DNA of 63,843 nucleotides from Syntrophobacterales bacterium (GCA_023229795.1 JALNYP010000015.1:1-63843); one strand, 5' to 3'. Counted from the stretch's first letter, positions 28,695 through 37,039 are shown. Notes: generated by a model from the letters alone, not told the origin. Translations and numbers: made by a program.

Positions 28695-29522
28695 ATGACC
28701 CGGGGCCTCAGGATAATGAAAATAATCGGCCTGACCGGTCTGGCCGCGCTCGTTCTGGGGTCGATGACTCTGACGGAGGTTAATGCCAAAGTGGTGACCA
28801 AAACGGTGGAGTACCGGCAAAACGGCACGGTGATGCAGGGCTTCCTGGCTTCCGATGATGCGTTCAAGGGGAAACGCCCGGGCGTGCTGGTAGTGCACGA
28901 GTGGTGGGGTCTGAACGATTTCGCCAAAGACAAGGCCAAAGAACTGGCGGGCCTGGGATACGTGGCCCTGGCCGCGGACATGTATGGCAACGGCCACATC
29001 GCGGCCAACCCGGAGGAAGCGGGCCAACTGGCCGGGGCCTTGCGGGGGAACCCCGAACTGCTGCGGACCCGGGCCAAAGCGGCCCTCCTGGCCCTGGCGG
29101 CTGATCCCCGGGTGGACCCCAAACGCCTGGCGGCTATCGGCTTTTGCTTCGGGGGCACTACCGTCCTGGAACTGGCCTACTCCGGGGCCGATCTCGCCGG
29201 GGTGGTGAGCTTTCATGGGGGTCTGCCCAAGACCCAGCCCGATGACCTGAAGCGGATTAAGGCCGCGATCCTGGTGCTGCACGGGGCCGACGATCCTCAT
29301 GTGGCCGCGGCCGATATTAACGCCTTCCAACAGGCCATGCGCCAGGCCGGGGCGGACTGGCAGATGGTCTTCTTCGGCGGCGCGGTGCACGGTTATATGA
29401 ACCCGGCGAACGGGGCCGATAAAGCCTCCGGCGTCGCCTATGACGCCCGGGCCGCCAAGCGGTCCTGGAAATACATGCGGGACTTTTTCCAGGAAATCCT
29501 GGGAGTCAAAGGCCGGGATTAA
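28695..29522 (+). CDS. Exported dienelactone hydrolase-family protein
   Basis: This 275-residue protein has an N-terminal signal-like segment (IIGLTGLAALVLGSMTL ... NAK) and an alpha/beta-hydrolase core. The nucleophile lies in GFCFGGTTVL (Cys in G-x-C-x-G-G), the acid in LHGADDPHVAA, and the His in GAVHGYMNP. A Cys nucleophile is typical of dienelactone hydrolases. The signal peptide suggests a periplasmic esterase. GGAGG precedes ATG 28695. It is convergent with the next gene, which ends 4 bp away. Confidence 0.85.
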   Translation: MTRGLRIMKIIGLTGLAALVLGSMTLTEVNAKVVTKTVEYRQNGTVMQGFLASDDAFKGKRPGVLVVHEWWGLNDFAKDKAKELAGLGYVALAADMYGNGHIAANPEEAGQLAGALRGNPELLRTRAKAALLALAADPRVDPKRLAAIGFCFGGTTVLELAYSGADLAGVVSFHGGLPKTQPDDLKRIKAAILVLHGADDPHVAAADINAFQQAMRQAGADWQMVFFGGAVHGYMNPANGADKASGVAYDARAAKRSWKYMRDFFQEILGVKGRD

Positions 29523-29525
29523 GAG

Positions 29526-31157
29526 CTAATTAACCAATAAATTGGGCGGGAGTTTGTTGAATTGGCTGCGGTAACGCAGTTGACTGCCGGCAAACAGGAT
29601 AGAGAAGATATTGTGGTCATCGCTGACCGGGGTGGGATCTTTCAACATCTCCCGGTCCACGATCCGGGCGGCTTTCAAGGTCTGATAATCTTTGGAAGGC
29701 ATGGGACCGCGGTCAGCCGCCTGAATCGCCGCTTCAGGCGAGAGCGGCACCTTGGCCGCCACCAAACAGGTGCTGCTCACCAGTCCGGCGGAGGAAGGGG
29801 AGCGCAACTCCAGGACGTGGGGGAAGACCGCGCTCACTGTGGCCAGGATGGTGTCATTGGCAGGTTCATTGTTCGGATCGAAATAGGTATTGATGATCAC
29901 CACCCCCTGAGGTCGCAGACAGGCCTCTACTTCCTGGAAAAATTCGACGGTGAGCAGGTAGTCCGGAGTGCAGTCGCCGTGGAACAGGTCGGTAATCAGC
30001 AGGTCATACGTGCCCCGGTGGCGGCGCACGAAGGTGCGGGCATCTTCGATATGAATATCTACTTCCCGGGGATCGAACTTAAAAAACTCGGTGGCGGCCT
30101 GCAGGGAGTTGGGATTAATTTCCACGGCCGTCACTTTGAGCCCTTTGCTCTTTAGATAACGGGGGATCATCCCGGCGGCCAGCCCCAACACCAGGGAGTT
30201 TTGCGCCTTAGGGGCATAAATATCAACTAACCGATCCATAAACTCGGTATGATCCAGCACCATCCCGTCGGCGGTCACCATATTTTGAATGATGCCGTCT
30301 TGCAGGTAGGCCTGGGCCGACTGGCGGCTCTTATCCTCCGGATGCACCGCCAGAACTTTAATGTTGCCAAACACCGAAGTATATTCAGCTAAAACCTCGA
30401 AATCTTTGCCGATATCACTCATGCCCGCCAGCAGTTTAAAGTAGGAGCGCTGGCCCACCAGCATGGCGCCGCCCAGCAAGAGGACCAGGATACAGCCGCC
30501 GAGCAGGAGTTTTCGGCGCGGGCCGGGAATCTCGCGGTTCAGCAGGGCGATGCCGCCCACCAGTACCCCCAAACCCAGGCTCAGCCACAACAAAGCGCGA
30601 AAATTGGTCAGGTGGGGAATGATCAGAAAGGCGGTGAGCAAGACGCCGGCCACCGACCCCACCGTGCTGATAAAGAAGACCCGCCCGGCGCCGCCGTCGC
30701 CGGTCGGCTGCACGTCGCGGGCCAGCGCGATAAGCAAAGGGTTCATGCCGGACAAGACGACCAGGGGCAGGGCCAGAAGGATGATGCCGCCCACAAAACT
30801 GGCCACGATCAAGTTAATGGTGGACAAGAGCGGAAACACCATGGGGTAGAGGACGGTGGCCACCACGATGGACAGCGCGGCCCAGAGAGGCGCGGCCAGC
30901 AAGGTGTTTTGCAAGGCGGCTTGGTCCCGCCGTCGGGACATCTGTCCGCCCAGTTGATACCCCAGGGCCAGAAATATCAGGGTGATGGAGAGGATGCCGG
31001 CCCAGATGTACAGACTCACCCCGAAATACGGGGTCATTATCCTCGAGGCCAGAACTTCCAGGGACAGGGTGACCGCACCGGTAATGAAGATCAGCGTTTC
31101 ATATTGCTTGAGCCGGGGCGGGGTGGCAGGTTTTTGAGTAGCTTTCTTTTTTTTCAC
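29526..31157 (-). CDS. Membrane-anchored spermidine synthase-like protein
   Basis: This protein of about 543 residues has an N-terminal half of seven or eight hydrophobic segments (LIFITGAVTLSLEVLASRIM onward), typical of the transporter-like part of fused spermidine synthases. The C-terminal half is a Rossmann methyltransferase-like polyamine synthase domain (LVLGLAAGMIPRYLKSKG, VTAVEINPNSL, HIEDARTFVRRHRGTYDLLITDLF). The AdoMet-type GxGxG is GLAAGM, and the usual DD catalytic pair is TDLFHGDC. So aminopropyltransfer is not certain. The start is most likely the GTG at 31157 (KKKKATQKP). Confidence 0.78.
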   Translation of the reverse strand: MKKKKATQKPATPPRLKQYETLIFITGAVTLSLEVLASRIMTPYFGVSLYIWAGILSITLIFLALGYQLGGQMSRRRDQAALQNTLLAAPLWAALSIVVATVLYPMVFPLLSTINLIVASFVGGIILLALPLVVLSGMNPLLIALARDVQPTGDGGAGRVFFISTVGSVAGVLLTAFLIIPHLTNFRALLWLSLGLGVLVGGIALLNREIPGPRRKLLLGGCILVLLLGGAMLVGQRSYFKLLAGMSDIGKDFEVLAEYTSVFGNIKVLAVHPEDKSRQSAQAYLQDGIIQNMVTADGMVLDHTEFMDRLVDIYAPKAQNSLVLGLAAGMIPRYLKSKGLKVTAVEINPNSLQAATEFFKFDPREVDIHIEDARTFVRRHRGTYDLLITDLFHGDCTPDYLLTVEFFQEVEACLRPQGVVIINTYFDPNNEPANDTILATVSAVFPHVLELRSPSSAGLVSSTCLVAAKVPLSPEAAIQAADRGPMPSKDYQTLKAARIVDREMLKDPTPVSDDHNIFSILFAGSQLRYRSQFNKLPPNLLVN

Positions 31158-31292
31158 TAGGCAGCCCGGGGAAAAAGGATGGTTGTCCCTTTGATCATAG
31201 CAGATCGGCGCTGATCCGGGCAAGCCCCATTGAGGGAGGGTCGGGAATCCTGGAAACTTTGGGAAAGTTAACCGGCCGGGTGATCCGTAATC

Positions 31293-31982
31293 CTAAATAT
31301 TGAAGCGAATCTCGATAATGTCGCCTTCATGGATGGTGTAATCCCGATCCACCAGCTTCACCAGGCCCTTGGTGCGGGCTTCGGCCATATTGTAAACCTG
31401 CAAAAAATCGTCATAGCTAACAATATCGGCTTTTATGAAGCCCCGGGCCAGGTCCGAATGAATCTTGCCGGCGCAGGTGACAATGTCCGCATCCCGCTTC
31501 ACCGGCCAGGCGTGCACCTCTTTCTTGTCGGCGGTATAGAAAAAGACGATGCCGGCTTTTTTCAGGACCAGGGCGATGGCGTCATTGACTGCCGGCGCCT
31601 CGGCGGCGATGAGCGTAGGCTTCAAGCTTAACGGGGCCAGGGTCTTTAAAAGGGTCGATTCCGCGTCGCTAAATTCCCCGTCGCACAGGGGCACTTCCTG
31701 TTCCAGATACCCCAGGCATTTTTCCAGGAGCTGCTTTTCCTCGGCCTCCGTGGTCCGCTCCAGGCGCGCTTCCAGTTTTTCCATATCCTGGATCAACAGG
31801 TCCCAGCCCCGGTCTTTGGCTACCAAAAAGGCGTCGGCGTGGCTAAAATCGTCTTTGGTGAATTCGACGTAAAAAGGGGTGACCTTTTTGGGGGATAATT
31901 TCTGGTCCAGGGTGATGACTCGTTCATCCTGGTACTTCACTTTGCCCTCGGGCAGGTCGAATCCAACCAGACATATCTTCAT
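31293..31982 (-). CDS. YchF-like C-terminal (TGS/DUF933) protein lacking the GTPase domain
   Basis: This 229-residue protein's last 60 residues (AGKIHSDLARGFIKADIVSY ... YTIHEGDIIEIRFNI) are clearly the TGS end of the OBG-like ATPase YchF. The middle (VNDAIALVLKKAGIVFFYTADKKEVHAWPVKRDAD) also follows YchF. The N-terminal half has no G1 P-loop or NKxD motif and begins KICLVGFDLPEGKVKYQDE with no nucleotide site. YchF binds ribosomes; a version without nucleotide binding could be a regulator or antagonist (inference). It is preceded by a terminator, so it has its own promoter. Confidence 0.72.
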   Translation of the reverse strand: MKICLVGFDLPEGKVKYQDERVITLDQKLSPKKVTPFYVEFTKDDFSHADAFLVAKDRGWDLLIQDMEKLEARLERTTEAEEKQLLEKCLGYLEQEVPLCDGEFSDAESTLLKTLAPLSLKPTLIAAEAPAVNDAIALVLKKAGIVFFYTADKKEVHAWPVKRDADIVTCAGKIHSDLARGFIKADIVSYDDFLQVYNMAEARTKGLVKLVDRDYTIHEGDIIEIRFNI

Positions 31983-32033
31983 TGATTTTTACCTCAACTG
32001 CTTTGGAGTTGCTGATTTTCTGCTTACTCATAG

Positions 32034-32065
32034 AAAAACCGGCAAGGTCTTCTGGACCCTGCCGG
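32034..32065 (-). terminator. Intrinsic terminator of the cold-shock cluster
   Basis: On the minus strand, stem CCGGCAGGGTC / ACCTTGCCGG (one mismatch) is followed by five T (32038-32034). It lies 43 bp after the RRM gene stop. Confidence 0.82.
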
Positions 32066-32107
32066 CGCTGTATCCTTGGTTAGTCTAGCTCCCAGGGAGC
32101 CGGGTGT

Positions 32108-32443
32108 TTAGCGGTAGCCGCCACGTCCGCCGCCACCGCGGCCTCCGCCACCACCGTAGCCACCACCGCGGCCGCCGCCACCACCACCGCCGCCACGAGC
32201 CTGCGGCCTGGCTTCATTAACCGCCAGGGCCCGCCCGTCAACCTGGCGCCCATTCAACATGGAGATGGCTTTCTGTCCTTCTAATTTAGTTTCCATTTCT
32301 ACGAACGCGAAACCCCGGGGCTGGCCGGTCTGCCGGTCGGTGATGATTTTGGCAGAGGCTACATTCCCGGCTTCGGTAAAGAGCTCTTTTAATGCGGTTT
32401 CAGTCATATTCATGGGAATGTTTCCCACGTATAGTTTAATCGA
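32108..32443 (-). CDS. RRM-type RNA-binding protein with Gly/Arg-rich tail
   Basis: This 111-residue protein has one RRM domain with RNP2 KLYVGNIP and RNP1 RGFAFVEM, followed by a GGGGRGGGYGGG tail (about 85-111). These proteins are induced by cold in cyanobacteria and other bacteria and probably act as RNA chaperones. The start is ATG 32443 with AAGGAG upstream. A strong hairpin (32459-32496) ends right at the Shine-Dalgarno. It lies last in the minus-strand cold-shock cluster. Confidence 0.88.
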   Translation of the reverse strand, partial: SIKLYVGNIPMNMTETALKELFTEAGNVASAKIITDRQTGQPRGFAFVEMETKLEGQKAISMLNGRQVDGRALAVNEARPQARGGGGGGGGRGGGYGGGGGRGGGGRGGYR

Positions 32444-32458
32444 CATATACTTCTCCTT

Positions 32459-32496
32459 GAGCGGCGGCGTCATCCCCGGTCATAAGGGCGCCGCTC
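32459..32496 (-). promoter_or_regulatory. Hairpin adjoining the SD of the RRM gene
   Basis: GAGCGGCG (32459-32466 as read on plus) and CGCCGCTC (32489-32496) form an 8-bp stem whose 3' strand ends directly at the AAGGAG of the RRM gene. It could modulate ribosome access with temperature (inference). Confidence 0.5.
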
Positions 32497-32520
32497 GGCC
32501 CGACCTGGAGGATTTTCTGG

Positions 32521-32685
32521 TTATTCCTCAATAGTTACCTCTTCCTGCACTTCGGCCACCTCTTCTGTTTCTCCTTCAGGATCATCAGCAGCCCGATTCT
32601 GTCGCTTCTTCATCTTTTCGTCGCTTTTCTGTTTGCGGGCGATCTCTTTGGCTCGTTTTTCCCAGCCATAGCGGTTGCGGGCCAC
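32521..32685 (-). CDS. Small charged protein between csp and the RRM gene
   Basis: This 54-residue protein starts at GTG 32685 (ARNRYGWEKRAKEIARKQKSDEK) with a good GGAGGG upstream. The N-terminus is strongly basic and aromatic; the C-terminus is acidic (PEGETEEVAEVQEEVTIEE). The RYGWEKRAKE(I/L)ARKQK motif is seen in small proteins encoded next to cold-shock genes in various proteobacteria; its function is unknown. An upstream in-frame ATG at 32736 would include a hairpin region and is not favoured. It may bind RNA through its basic half. Confidence 0.72.
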   Translation of the reverse strand: MARNRYGWEKRAKEIARKQKSDEKMKKRQNRAADDPEGETEEVAEVQEEVTIEE

Positions 32686-32712
32686 GGCTTCCCTCCTTGG
32701 GGTAGAGATGGC

Positions 32713-32745
32713 GGAACTCCGGGGCCCGCCGACCACCGGAGTTCC
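32713..32745 (-). promoter_or_regulatory. Intercistronic hairpin between csp and the small charged gene
   Basis: A 10-bp perfect stem (GGAACTCCGG 32713-32722 with CCGGAGTTCC 32736-32745) has a 13-nt loop. It has no T run, so it is probably an mRNA-stability or processing element, not a terminator. Confidence 0.6.
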
Positions 32746-32764
32746 CAGCCTCGTTAGTTACCGA

Positions 32765-32968
32765 TTATAATTTAACGACGTTTTGCGCCTGGGGTCCCTT
32801 CTGACCCTGCACCACCTCGAACTCGACCTCCTGGTCTTCCGCCAGGGTCCGGAAGCCATCACTCTGGATGGCACTGTGATGAACAAAAACATCAGGGCCG
32901 TTCTCCCGGGAAATAAAACCGAATCCCTTGGAGTCATTGAACCACTTTACTCTTCCTCTTTCCTTCAT
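32765..32968 (-). CDS. Cold-shock protein (CspA family)
   Basis: This 67-residue single CSD has the nucleic-acid motifs KWFNDSKGFGFI and DVFVHHSAI. It binds single-stranded RNA/DNA and melts structures at low temperature. The start is ATG 32968, with AGGAGG seven bases upstream. The leader is about 150 nt and contains a terminator-like hairpin (33039-33071), reminiscent of long regulated csp leaders. Confidence 0.93.
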   Translation of the reverse strand: MKERGRVKWFNDSKGFGFISRENGPDVFVHHSAIQSDGFRTLAEDQEVEFEVVQGQKGPQAQNVVKL

Positions 32969-33038
32969 GAATGAGGAACCTCCTAAATTTTGTGACACTT
33001 ATCCCGCCCCAGGAGCAGGACCGCGATCGCAGCCAGGC

Positions 33039-33071
33039 AAAAAAAAGGGAAGGTATGTAGCATACCCTTCC
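33039..33071 (-). terminator. Terminator-like hairpin in the csp leader (possible attenuator)
   Basis: On the minus strand GGAAGGGTATG / CATACCTTCC (one bulge, 3-nt loop) is followed by C and eight T. It lies about 50-83 nt after the predicted transcription start and about 70 nt before the csp start codon, so it could stop transcription prematurely. Confidence 0.7.
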
Positions 33072-33128
33072 GATTACGACCAGGGCCCGCAGCCCTGCCT
33101 TCAGTCTGACATGCTATCTACAGAAATT

Positions 33129-33157
33129 ACTTTAAATCGACAATGAAGCCGTGTCAA
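33129..33157 (-). promoter_or_regulatory. Sigma-70 promoter of the cold-shock cluster
   Basis: On the minus strand a perfect TTGACA (33157-33152), 17-bp spacer and TAAAGT (33134-33129). It predicts a start near 33122. Confidence 0.72.
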
Positions 33158-33302
33158 GGAAAATCAGGCAAAACGGCGCTCAACTTCCCCTCGGCGGTGA
33201 AGATCGCGCAGACGAAGTTTAACGTCTCGGGGAAATTACCCAACACCTTCATATCGGTGATAATACGGGGCTAAAAGGAGGTTTGCAGGCTAAGCTGCCG
33301 GG

Positions 33303-34277
33303 TTAATGGGTCCGGGCCAGCAGTTCTTCGGTGATGGCTTGGAAGATCGCCTTCTCCGGGGAGGCGGAGAAGGCCTCCAGGTTCTCCTGGGCCAGACGGG
33401 TATAGCTCCGAGCTACGGTGCGGGCGTGGTCCAGAGAGCCGTAGGTGTCGAGGAGGCCGCGGAATTCGGCGACCGACTCGGGCGTCAGGTCGCGGGCGAT
33501 GTCCTCCAGGCGTTCCCGGTCCTTTGGAGTAGCCTGGGCCAGGGCGTGGATCAGGGGCAGGGTGATGCGGCCTTCCCGCAGGTCGGCGCAGACCTCTTTC
33601 CCCAATTCTTTGGCATCCCCGGTGTAATCCAGAATGTCGTCCACCACCTGGAAAGTGATCCCCAGGTTCAGGCCCATCTGGGTCAAGGCCTCTTCATGGC
33701 GGGCTGAGGCCCCGCCCAGGATCGCCCCGATCTGACAGGCCGCGGACATCAGGATGGCGGTCTTGCGGTTGATGACTTCGAAATATTCGGCTTCGGTGAT
33801 CTTCAAATTGCCGGTGTGCAGGAGTTGGAGGATCTCACCTTCGGCCATCATGGTGGTGGCCTGGGACAACACCTGGAGGATCTTCAATTTATTGGTGGTC
33901 ACCGCCAGGGACAGGGCCTTGGCCAGGAGAAAGTCCCCCACCAGGATCACCGCCTGGTTGCCCCAGATGGTGTTGGCGCTGGAGGCGCCCCGGCGTACGC
34001 TGGCCGCGTCGATGACGTCGTCGTGCAGCAGGGTGGCGGCGTGCAGGTACTCAAAGACGGTGGAAAAATCGCTCAGGTGATTGCCCTGGCAGCCGCACAT
34101 CCGGGCGGCCAGGATGAACAGCAGCGGCCGGATGCGTTTGCCGCCGGAAAGCAGGATATGGCGCCCCACCTCGGCGATCAAAGGGACGTGCGTCTGCAGG
34201 TTGGCCGCCAACGCCTGATTGATGGCGACCACGTCCTTTTCCAAGTCTTTGAGGATGCTTTTGCCCTGGAGAGCCAT
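33303..34277 (-). CDS. Trans-polyprenyl diphosphate synthase (IspB-like)
   Basis: This 324-residue protein has the first Asp-rich motif LLHDDVIDAASVRRG, the second VVDDILDYTGD, and GGKRIRPLL near the start. It elongates farnesyl/geranylgeranyl diphosphate with IPP to make the long side chain of the respiratory quinone, and the length matches octaprenyl/heptaprenyl synthases. The two residues before the first DD motif (Ala-Thr-Leu-Leu-His) are small, which fits a long-chain product. It is monocistronic; the next upstream gene is rimO, 103 bp away. Confidence 0.9.
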   Translation of the reverse strand: MALQGKSILKDLEKDVVAINQALAANLQTHVPLIAEVGRHILLSGGKRIRPLLFILAARMCGCQGNHLSDFSTVFEYLHAATLLHDDVIDAASVRRGASSANTIWGNQAVILVGDFLLAKALSLAVTTNKLKILQVLSQATTMMAEGEILQLLHTGNLKITEAEYFEVINRKTAILMSAACQIGAILGGASARHEEALTQMGLNLGITFQVVDDILDYTGDAKELGKEVCADLREGRITLPLIHALAQATPKDRERLEDIARDLTPESVAEFRGLLDTYGSLDHARTVARSYTRLAQENLEAFSASPEKAIFQAITEELLARTH

Positions 34278-34380
34278 TGTGAATAAATTAACTTACCTCT
34301 TTCGGGAAGTCAATGATTAGGTGAGCCGTGAGCAGTGAGCGGTAAGCAGGTGATGATTGGGCGGCTCATGGACCTTGCCT

Positions 34381-35682
34381 TTAACCCGTTTCTCCTTCTT
34401 CCACGATCTCTCCCAGCAGGTCATAGGGCAGGGCCCGAGTGAGGCGCACGGCTTGGACCTCGCCGATCCTGCCGGTGCCCGCGGTGATATAGACCTGGCC
34501 GTCGATGTCCGGGGCCTGGCCGGCCAGGCGGCCCGTCAACAGATAGTCGCTCTCCGGGCTGACGCCGTCCACCCGCACCAATTGCACGGTGCCCACCAGG
34601 GCCTTGAGCCTGGCCTTGACGATCTTGGCCTGCAGGGCCTTGAGAAGCCGGGCCCGCCGCCGGGCCTCTCGCCGGGGCACCGCGGGACCCAGGCGTTCAG
34701 CCGCGGTCCCGGCCTCGGGAGAGTACAGAAAGACCCCCAGGTGATCGAACCTGACTTCTTCCATGAGATCGGCCAAGGCCTCAACCTGCGCCTCGGTTTC
34801 GCCGGGAAAACCCAACATCACCGTAGTACGTAGGGTCGCGGCGGGCAGGACCTCCCGGATGAGCCGGACGGTGTCCAGGATATCCTGCCGGGTATAACCC
34901 CGCCCCATGCGCCGCAGCACCTCCTCATGGCCGTGCTGAATGGGGAGGTCGAGATAGGGCAGGATTTTGGGTTGGGCTGCCATGGTTTCGAGCAGCTCCG
35001 GGGTGATGCGGGCCGGATGGCCGTAGAGCAGTCGGAGCCACTCCAGGCCGTCGAGCCGGGCCAACTCGCGCAGCAATTTTGCGATCCCCGGGCCGCCTGC
35101 CCGGTCCGTGCCGTAGGCGGTGGTATCCTGGGCCACCAGGATGAGTTCCTTGACCCCGGCCGCGGCCAGGCTTTCGGCCTCGGCCACCAGGGTGCTAAGG
35201 GGCCGGCTGCGCAAGGGGCCGCGCAGTTTCGGGATGATGCAGAAGGTACAGCGGTGGCCGCAGCCTTCGGCGATCTTCAGATAGGCCAGATGCGGGGGCG
35301 TGGCGGCATAGCGGGGCTCCGGCGCGCCGTAAGCATAGGGCGCTGCGCCCTGAAACAACCGCAACGCTCCTTCCGCGGCAGGCCGGGCCAGGAGTTCGGG
35401 CAAGGCCGGAAAATCATGGACCCCGACGAAGAGATCCACTTCGGGCAAGTCTTTGGCCAGGTCTTCGCCATACCGCTGCACCAGGCAGCCGGCCACCACC
35501 AGACGCTTGTCGGGGTCAGCCTCTTTGAGGCGGGCCAGGTCCAGGATGGTGTCCACCGCCTCTTTACAGGCCGGCTCGATAAAGGCGCAGGTATTGACCA
35601 ACAGGAGATCCGCGGCCTCGGGCTCGCCGGTGACCTGCCAACCCGCCTGGGTCAGCCGCCCCAGCATGATTTCCGTGTCCAC
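34381..35682 (-). CDS. rimO: Ribosomal protein S12 methylthiotransferase RimO; N-terminus unclear
   Basis: From GTG 35682 the protein is 433 residues, with the UPF0004 cysteines NTCAF and VAGC, the radical SAM motif CGHRCTFC, and a C-terminal TRAM domain (~370-430). It methylthiolates Asp of S12. However, the frame is open upstream to a TAA at 35790-35788 and encodes VFSISLGCPKNL, which holds the first UPF0004 cysteine required for the auxiliary Fe-S cluster. No ATG, GTG or TTG occurs in that stretch; only CTG at 35769 could start it. The upstream stretch consists of GGGTTTTGGG-type repeats. The functional start is unresolved. Confidence 0.85.
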   Translation of the reverse strand: MDTEIMLGRLTQAGWQVTGEPEAADLLLVNTCAFIEPACKEAVDTILDLARLKEADPDKRLVVAGCLVQRYGEDLAKDLPEVDLFVGVHDFPALPELLARPAAEGALRLFQGAAPYAYGAPEPRYAATPPHLAYLKIAEGCGHRCTFCIIPKLRGPLRSRPLSTLVAEAESLAAAGVKELILVAQDTTAYGTDRAGGPGIAKLLRELARLDGLEWLRLLYGHPARITPELLETMAAQPKILPYLDLPIQHGHEEVLRRMGRGYTRQDILDTVRLIREVLPAATLRTTVMLGFPGETEAQVEALADLMEEVRFDHLGVFLYSPEAGTAAERLGPAVPRREARRRARLLKALQAKIVKARLKALVGTVQLVRVDGVSPESDYLLTGRLAGQAPDIDGQVYITAGTGRIGEVQAVRLTRALPYDLLGEIVEEGETG

Positions 35683-35719
35683 CAGGTTCTTGGGACAGCC
35701 GAGACTGATGGAGAAGACG

Positions 35720-35780
35720 GTTTTGGGTTCCGGGTTTTGGGTTTTGGGTTTAGGGTTGTCGGTATTCAGGGTTTTGGGCT
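35720..35780. repeat. GGGTTTTGGG-type low-complexity repeat at the rimO 5' end
   Basis: Several near-copies of GTTTTGGG and GGTTTAGGG appear in about 60 bp. Short related strings occur at 21322-21340 and 23523-23540. In the rimO frame it encodes a Pro/Lys/Asn-rich extension. Confidence 0.6.
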
Positions 35781-35791
35781 CACAGATTTAA

Positions 35792-35855
35792 GGTGCCCAA
35801 GCGGAGCTTGGGCGGAAAATTTCGTCCCCAAGCTGGAGCTTGGGAACGAGGATCA
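35792..35855. repeat. Pair of CCCAAGC/GCTTGGG palindromes
   Basis: CCCAAGCGGAGCTTGGG and CCCAAGCTGGAGCTTGGG follow one another about 20 bp apart and end GAACGAGG. Both are typical of a dispersed intergenic repeat. They sit where the rimO promoter is expected. Confidence 0.65.
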
Positions 35856-35909
35856 AAGGCAGGAGCTTGGACCAGGGTATTATGTTTTTGGCTGATAGCT
35901 GACAGCTCT

Positions 35910-36833
35910 CTACTGATACGAAATCACGGTCCAGGCATCCATGGCCATAAACATGACCAGCCAAAAGACCCCCTGGGCGAGCCCAAAGGTGCGCCGCCGT
36001 CGGGGTGTGGTCAGCACCCGCTCATCCAGGGCCTTAAGGAAATTATACATGACCGCGGCCTCCAGGGCAAAGGGCGGGAATCCCAGGTAGCCCAGGATGG
36101 GCATCTCGAAGACCTTGCCGAAGTTGAGCACCGGGAAGATATAGACCCATTTGGTTATGGCAAAGTAGTTCCAGGATTCCCACCAGAGGCCGCAGATCAA
36201 ACCTGCGGCCAGGAGATTCAGGTGCTGCCGCCGTTCCCCCGTCATAAAGCTGTTGATGAGGGAGGGGCCGCCCAACAGGTCGGAGCAGGGGTCCAGCAGG
36301 AAGAAAAATGCGCCCCACACCAGGGGAAAGGCGTAACGGGGGAAGACCAGGGGCAGGACCAGGCAGGCTACTCCCAGCAGCAGGGCCGCGGGCTGCCAGA
36401 CCCACGGGGTGAAGCTTCGCCCCCGTACCCCTTTAAAGGCCCCCAGCGCGCTGATTACCTCAGCGGTAAGGAGCACCCCAGGCAGCACCGTGGCAAAGGC
36501 CAGGGCGTAGCCCGCCCAGCGGACCCACCAGATGGGGACCACGGCTGCATAACCCCAGTTCTTGAGGATCAGGTTCAGGGCCTCAAACACCAGCCAGACA
36601 GTGGTGGACCAGAGCCACATCTGGAGGAAATCCCGGGGCCGGTTCAGGAGCCAGGACTCCCCCCGAAGGCGGAACAACAGGCCATCCAGAAAGACGATAT
36701 AAGGATACCAGGCGAAGAAGTAGAGGTATTGGAGAATGGCGGCCTGCCCGGTGATTATGCCCCACAGGCCCAGGGCCCAGCCAGCCAGGGCGACAACCAT
36801 TTCTCCATAAGCCAAGTAATCGATAAATATCAT
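35910..36833 (-). CDS. Polytopic membrane protein of unknown function
   Basis: This 307-residue protein has about eight hydrophobic segments from start to end. Notable aromatic motifs: QYLYFFAWYPYIVFLDGLLF, ICGLWWESWNYFAITKWVY and FEMPILGYLGFPPFALE. The acidic/aromatic WWESWNY could form part of an active site or cofactor site. I do not recognise the family. It is alone between rimO and the divergent mltD-like gene. The start ATG 36833 is preceded by AAAGGTAAATC, a weak SD. Confidence 0.65.
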   Translation of the reverse strand: MIFIDYLAYGEMVVALAGWALGLWGIITGQAAILQYLYFFAWYPYIVFLDGLLFRLRGESWLLNRPRDFLQMWLWSTTVWLVFEALNLILKNWGYAAVVPIWWVRWAGYALAFATVLPGVLLTAEVISALGAFKGVRGRSFTPWVWQPAALLLGVACLVLPLVFPRYAFPLVWGAFFFLLDPCSDLLGGPSLINSFMTGERRQHLNLLAAGLICGLWWESWNYFAITKWVYIFPVLNFGKVFEMPILGYLGFPPFALEAAVMYNFLKALDERVLTTPRRRRTFGLAQGVFWLVMFMAMDAWTVISYQ

Positions 36834-37039
36834 GATTTACCTTTCTGCAACTTATCATAAGCACCCGGCCGGTTTTTTTAAAGTCTCAACCTACGGGGAA
36901 AACAGGTTTTTTTCTTGCCAAGCCGCCAAAATGCTGCTATACGGATGAAACCAGGTCAGTGACAACCTCAGGGGGAGGCAGTCGTGTCTTTTGAGGACCT
37001 GCTGAATCGCAAACGGACCACCAGGTGAGAGGAATAGGC

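Larger units (their letters stand above)
32969..33302 (-). other. csp leader and promoter region
   Basis: This is a 334-bp region without an ORF. On the minus strand it holds a sigma-70 promoter (33157-33129), then a hairpin followed by eight T (33071-33039), then the csp Shine-Dalgarno. The part 33160-33302, between the polyprenyl synthase stop and the promoter, shows nothing recognisable. Confidence 0.65.

Noticed and set aside
33039..33071. csp-leader hairpin as terminator of the polyprenyl synthase gene
   Set aside because: It lies more than 230 bp after that stop and downstream of a good promoter for csp, so an attenuator in the csp leader fits better, though readthrough termination cannot be excluded.
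35793..36860. 355-residue plus-strand frame antisense to the membrane protein gene
   Set aside because: It is a Gly/Gln/Pro-rich shadow; the minus frame shows clear membrane helices.
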